Of a stretch of DNA of 21,576 bases, positions 19,929 to 21,576 are shown one piece after another. The DNA is from UBA7683 sp964643895 (lineage in GTDB: Bacteria > Patescibacteriota > Saccharimonadia > Saccharimonadales > UBA7683). The notes under the pieces were generated by a model. The model was not told the origin of the DNA. It was given only the letters and a program-made list of their open reading frames with translations, and ran no database searches. Each line of letters opens with the position of its first letter. Position 1 is the stretch's first letter. The stretch spans positions 1-21,576 of the forward strand of contig CAZXUE010000012.1 in assembly GCA_964643895.1 (NCBI GenBank), given 5' to 3'. The position numbers and the translations under genes are program-made.

Positions 19929-21556
19929 ACGCATTCAAAGGTACCTGGCGTTTACTAAAACTCAATTTTCGGCTTGATAGGATAAAACTTTTAATCTGGA
20001 TCCTCGCCATAGTTGGCATCACAGCGATCACGTTACCGGAACTTGAAAAGGCCTATGGTACACCGCAAAAAGCAGTCGGCTACGCAAGCTCAGTCGCCCC
20101 GAGCATGGTCTCGCGCTTGCTTGGGGGTGCCGTTACTGGACCCACCCTCGGTGAAATTGCCGTTGTTGAAACCTTTGCGCTGATTGCCGTCTTAATTGCA
20201 CTCATGAACATCTTCACCATTACCCGCCACACCCGGGCTGAGGAAGAATCCGGCCGCGGCGAGTTAGTTGGTTCTATGAGAGTTGGCAGACAAGCGGCGC
20301 TCACGGCTGCGCTGATAAAAGCGTTGTTTATAAACAGCGTGATCGGCATATTGCTCTACTTTGTTTTTGTCAGCCAACACTTAAGTGCAAGCGGCTCGCT
20401 AGCTTATAGTCTTGGCATTACTGGTGTTGGTATTTTCTTCGCTGCACTGAGCGCAGTAACCGCGCAACTCTTTGAAAGCTCGCGCACCGCTAATAGCCTT
20501 GCTGGTCTGGTGTTTGGGATCAGCTTTTTACTCCGTGGTCTTGGAGATGCCTTTGGCACCGTTAACAAAGATGGTCTGGGCGTAACGACCAGCTGGCTCT
20601 CGTGGCTGAGCCCGCTGGGTTGGGCAACAAATATGCTCCCCTTTAGCACAGCAGAACGATGGTGGCTGCTTAGTTTATTCGGCTTAGCCATCATTGGCCT
20701 TATAGCCCTTGCCTACCTCCTTTTAAGCAGACGTGATATTGGCTCGGGTATTTTCGCCGAAAAGCCCGGAGCCTCACAGGCTGCACCAGGTTTACTCCGT
20801 AAGTTTGGCTTGCTTTGGCGACTCAATCGTACGGCCTTTATTGCTTGGCTGCTTGGTTGTGTGGTTATGGGCGGTGCGCTTGGTGCTGTCGCAAATGAAT
20901 TTTCAGATCTTATTGCTGGCAATGAAGAGATGCAGCAGATGCTGGCAACCTACGGTCAATCAACCAGCCCTGCTGATTTGATGTTCGCCGCAACCTTCAC
21001 AACCACGGGTATTCTGCTGGCAGCATATGGGTTGCAGCTCCTCCTTCGTATGCGAAGCGAGGAGACTAGCGGTCGGCTGGAAGCGACCCTTGCCACTCCG
21101 CTGGGCCGTACCAAATGGATGCTCCGCTCAGTCGTTTTTACGCTCACAACCGCGCTCATTATATTATGTGCAACTGGTCTGGCAGCCGGTTTTGTATTCG
21201 GCCTGGTTGACGGAGATGTCATTGGCAAGACACTGCGTATGGGGGCGGCAATCATGGTCCACGCACCAGCACTGCTTGTTATTCTTGGCTGTGGCTTACT
21301 CGTCTTTTCTATCATGCCCCGCTTCGCAGCCCTAATCAGCTGGACAACACTCGCGGCCTGCTTACTTATTATTCAATTGGGCACCATCCTCGGTTTGCCG
21401 CAGTGGATTATTAACCTCTCTCCTTTTAGCCATACACCAACCGCACCGGCAAGTACCATCGCGCTGAAGCCGCTATTTATTTTGAGCATTATTGCTCTGA
21501 TTATGAACGTTGTCGCCCTACAGCTATTCAAGCGACGAGATATGACAACCGAATAG
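19925..21556 (+). CDS. ABC-2 type exporter, fused-repeat permease subunit
   Basis: The 543-residue protein has about 12 predicted membrane helices in two similar halves (about 20-265 and 305-540) joined by a cytoplasmic linker (about 268-300, RRDIGSGIFAEKPGAS). Each half begins with an amphipathic, basic stretch (RLLKLNFRLDRIK; LLWRLNRTAF), and each has an acidic/Arg loop after an early helix (RHTRAEEESGRGEL; LRMRSEETSGRLEA). This is the layout of the large permeases annotated as exporters of polyketide antibiotics. It probably pairs as one chain with a dimer of the ATPase encoded just upstream. GTG at 19925 overlaps the ATPase stop. The gene is complete (TAG at 21554-21556). The remaining 20 bases hold nothing I can identify. 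Confidence 0.88.
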   Translation: MNAFKGTWRLLKLNFRLDRIKLLIWILAIVGITAITLPELEKAYGTPQKAVGYASSVAPSMVSRLLGGAVTGPTLGEIAVVETFALIAVLIALMNIFTITRHTRAEEESGRGELVGSMRVGRQAALTAALIKALFINSVIGILLYFVFVSQHLSASGSLAYSLGITGVGIFFAALSAVTAQLFESSRTANSLAGLVFGISFLLRGLGDAFGTVNKDGLGVTTSWLSWLSPLGWATNMLPFSTAERWWLLSLFGLAIIGLIALAYLLLSRRDIGSGIFAEKPGASQAAPGLLRKFGLLWRLNRTAFIAWLLGCVVMGGALGAVANEFSDLIAGNEEMQQMLATYGQSTSPADLMFAATFTTTGILLAAYGLQLLLRMRSEETSGRLEATLATPLGRTKWMLRSVVFTLTTALIILCATGLAAGFVFGLVDGDVIGKTLRMGAAIMVHAPALLVILGCGLLVFSIMPRFAALISWTTLAACLLIIQLGTILGLPQWIINLSPFSHTPTAPASTIALKPLFILSIIALIMNVVALQLFKRRDMTTE

Positions 21557-21576
21557 GCTTTGGGTCTTTATAATAA

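Noticed and set aside
1..21576. CRISPR array, tRNA, rRNA or insertion sequence
   Set aside because: I saw no regularly spaced direct repeats, no cloverleaf with CCA end or T-loop sequence, no rRNA-like stretch and no transposase in reading through both strands.

Overview
The window looks like a bacterial chromosome segment of moderate GC content (about 45% in most genes). It is probably from a member of the Candidate Phyla Radiation (Patescibacteria), and Saccharibacteria is my best guess. That assignment is inference. It rests on the compact layout, the many short membrane proteins, a small anchored protein with a Cys motif (CTMDAKICPDGSG) that I recall from that group, and the general look of the core genes. 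No rRNA, tRNA or CRISPR array was found. A run of 10 N at 2623-2632 shows that this is a scaffold, probably metagenomic.

Layout. 1-213 (-) is the start of an rmuC-like gene, divergent from a pentapeptide-repeat protein at 236-826 (+). From 4694 down to 916 a minus-strand cluster encodes a DUF84-type NTPase, a Cas4/AddB-like PD-(D/E)XK nuclease, a DUF1295 membrane protein broken by the N gap, a DUF2177 membrane protein, a SemiSWEET transporter and an FAD/NAD(P) reductase. On the plus strand lie an NDH-2-like flavoprotein (4774-5955) and a membrane-anchored Asn/Thr-rich repeat protein (6101-6724). The second has a strong promoter, a 16-bp palindrome and an intrinsic terminator. A small PspC protein lies on the minus strand at 6942-6721. 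The stretch 6943-7466 has no intact gene. It holds a palindromic intergenic element, a consensus promoter and a small broken plus-strand ORF.

17952-7467 (-) is a defence-type island, read in the order radC, SNF2-family helicase, ParA-like ATPase, type III methyltransferase (mod), rhuM, type III restriction subunit (res). The mod-rhuM-res genes abut or overlap and are clearly one operon. The helicase and the ParA-like gene sit directly upstream, each with its own putative promoter. I read the island as a complete-looking type III restriction-modification system carrying RhuM, with a helicase/ParA module of unknown role.

17995-21576 holds a small anchored Cys-motif protein, a HIT-family protein (both -), and a translationally coupled ABC-2 type exporter (ATPase plus a 543-residue permease, +).

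The most striking regulatory pattern is that most transcription units have a -10 hexamer only 6-8 nt before the start codon. This implies leaderless mRNAs as the default here. The repeat-protein gene and the ABC operon are exceptions, with real leaders and Shine-Dalgarno sites. This pattern guided several start choices (rmuC, pentapeptide gene, pspC, radC).
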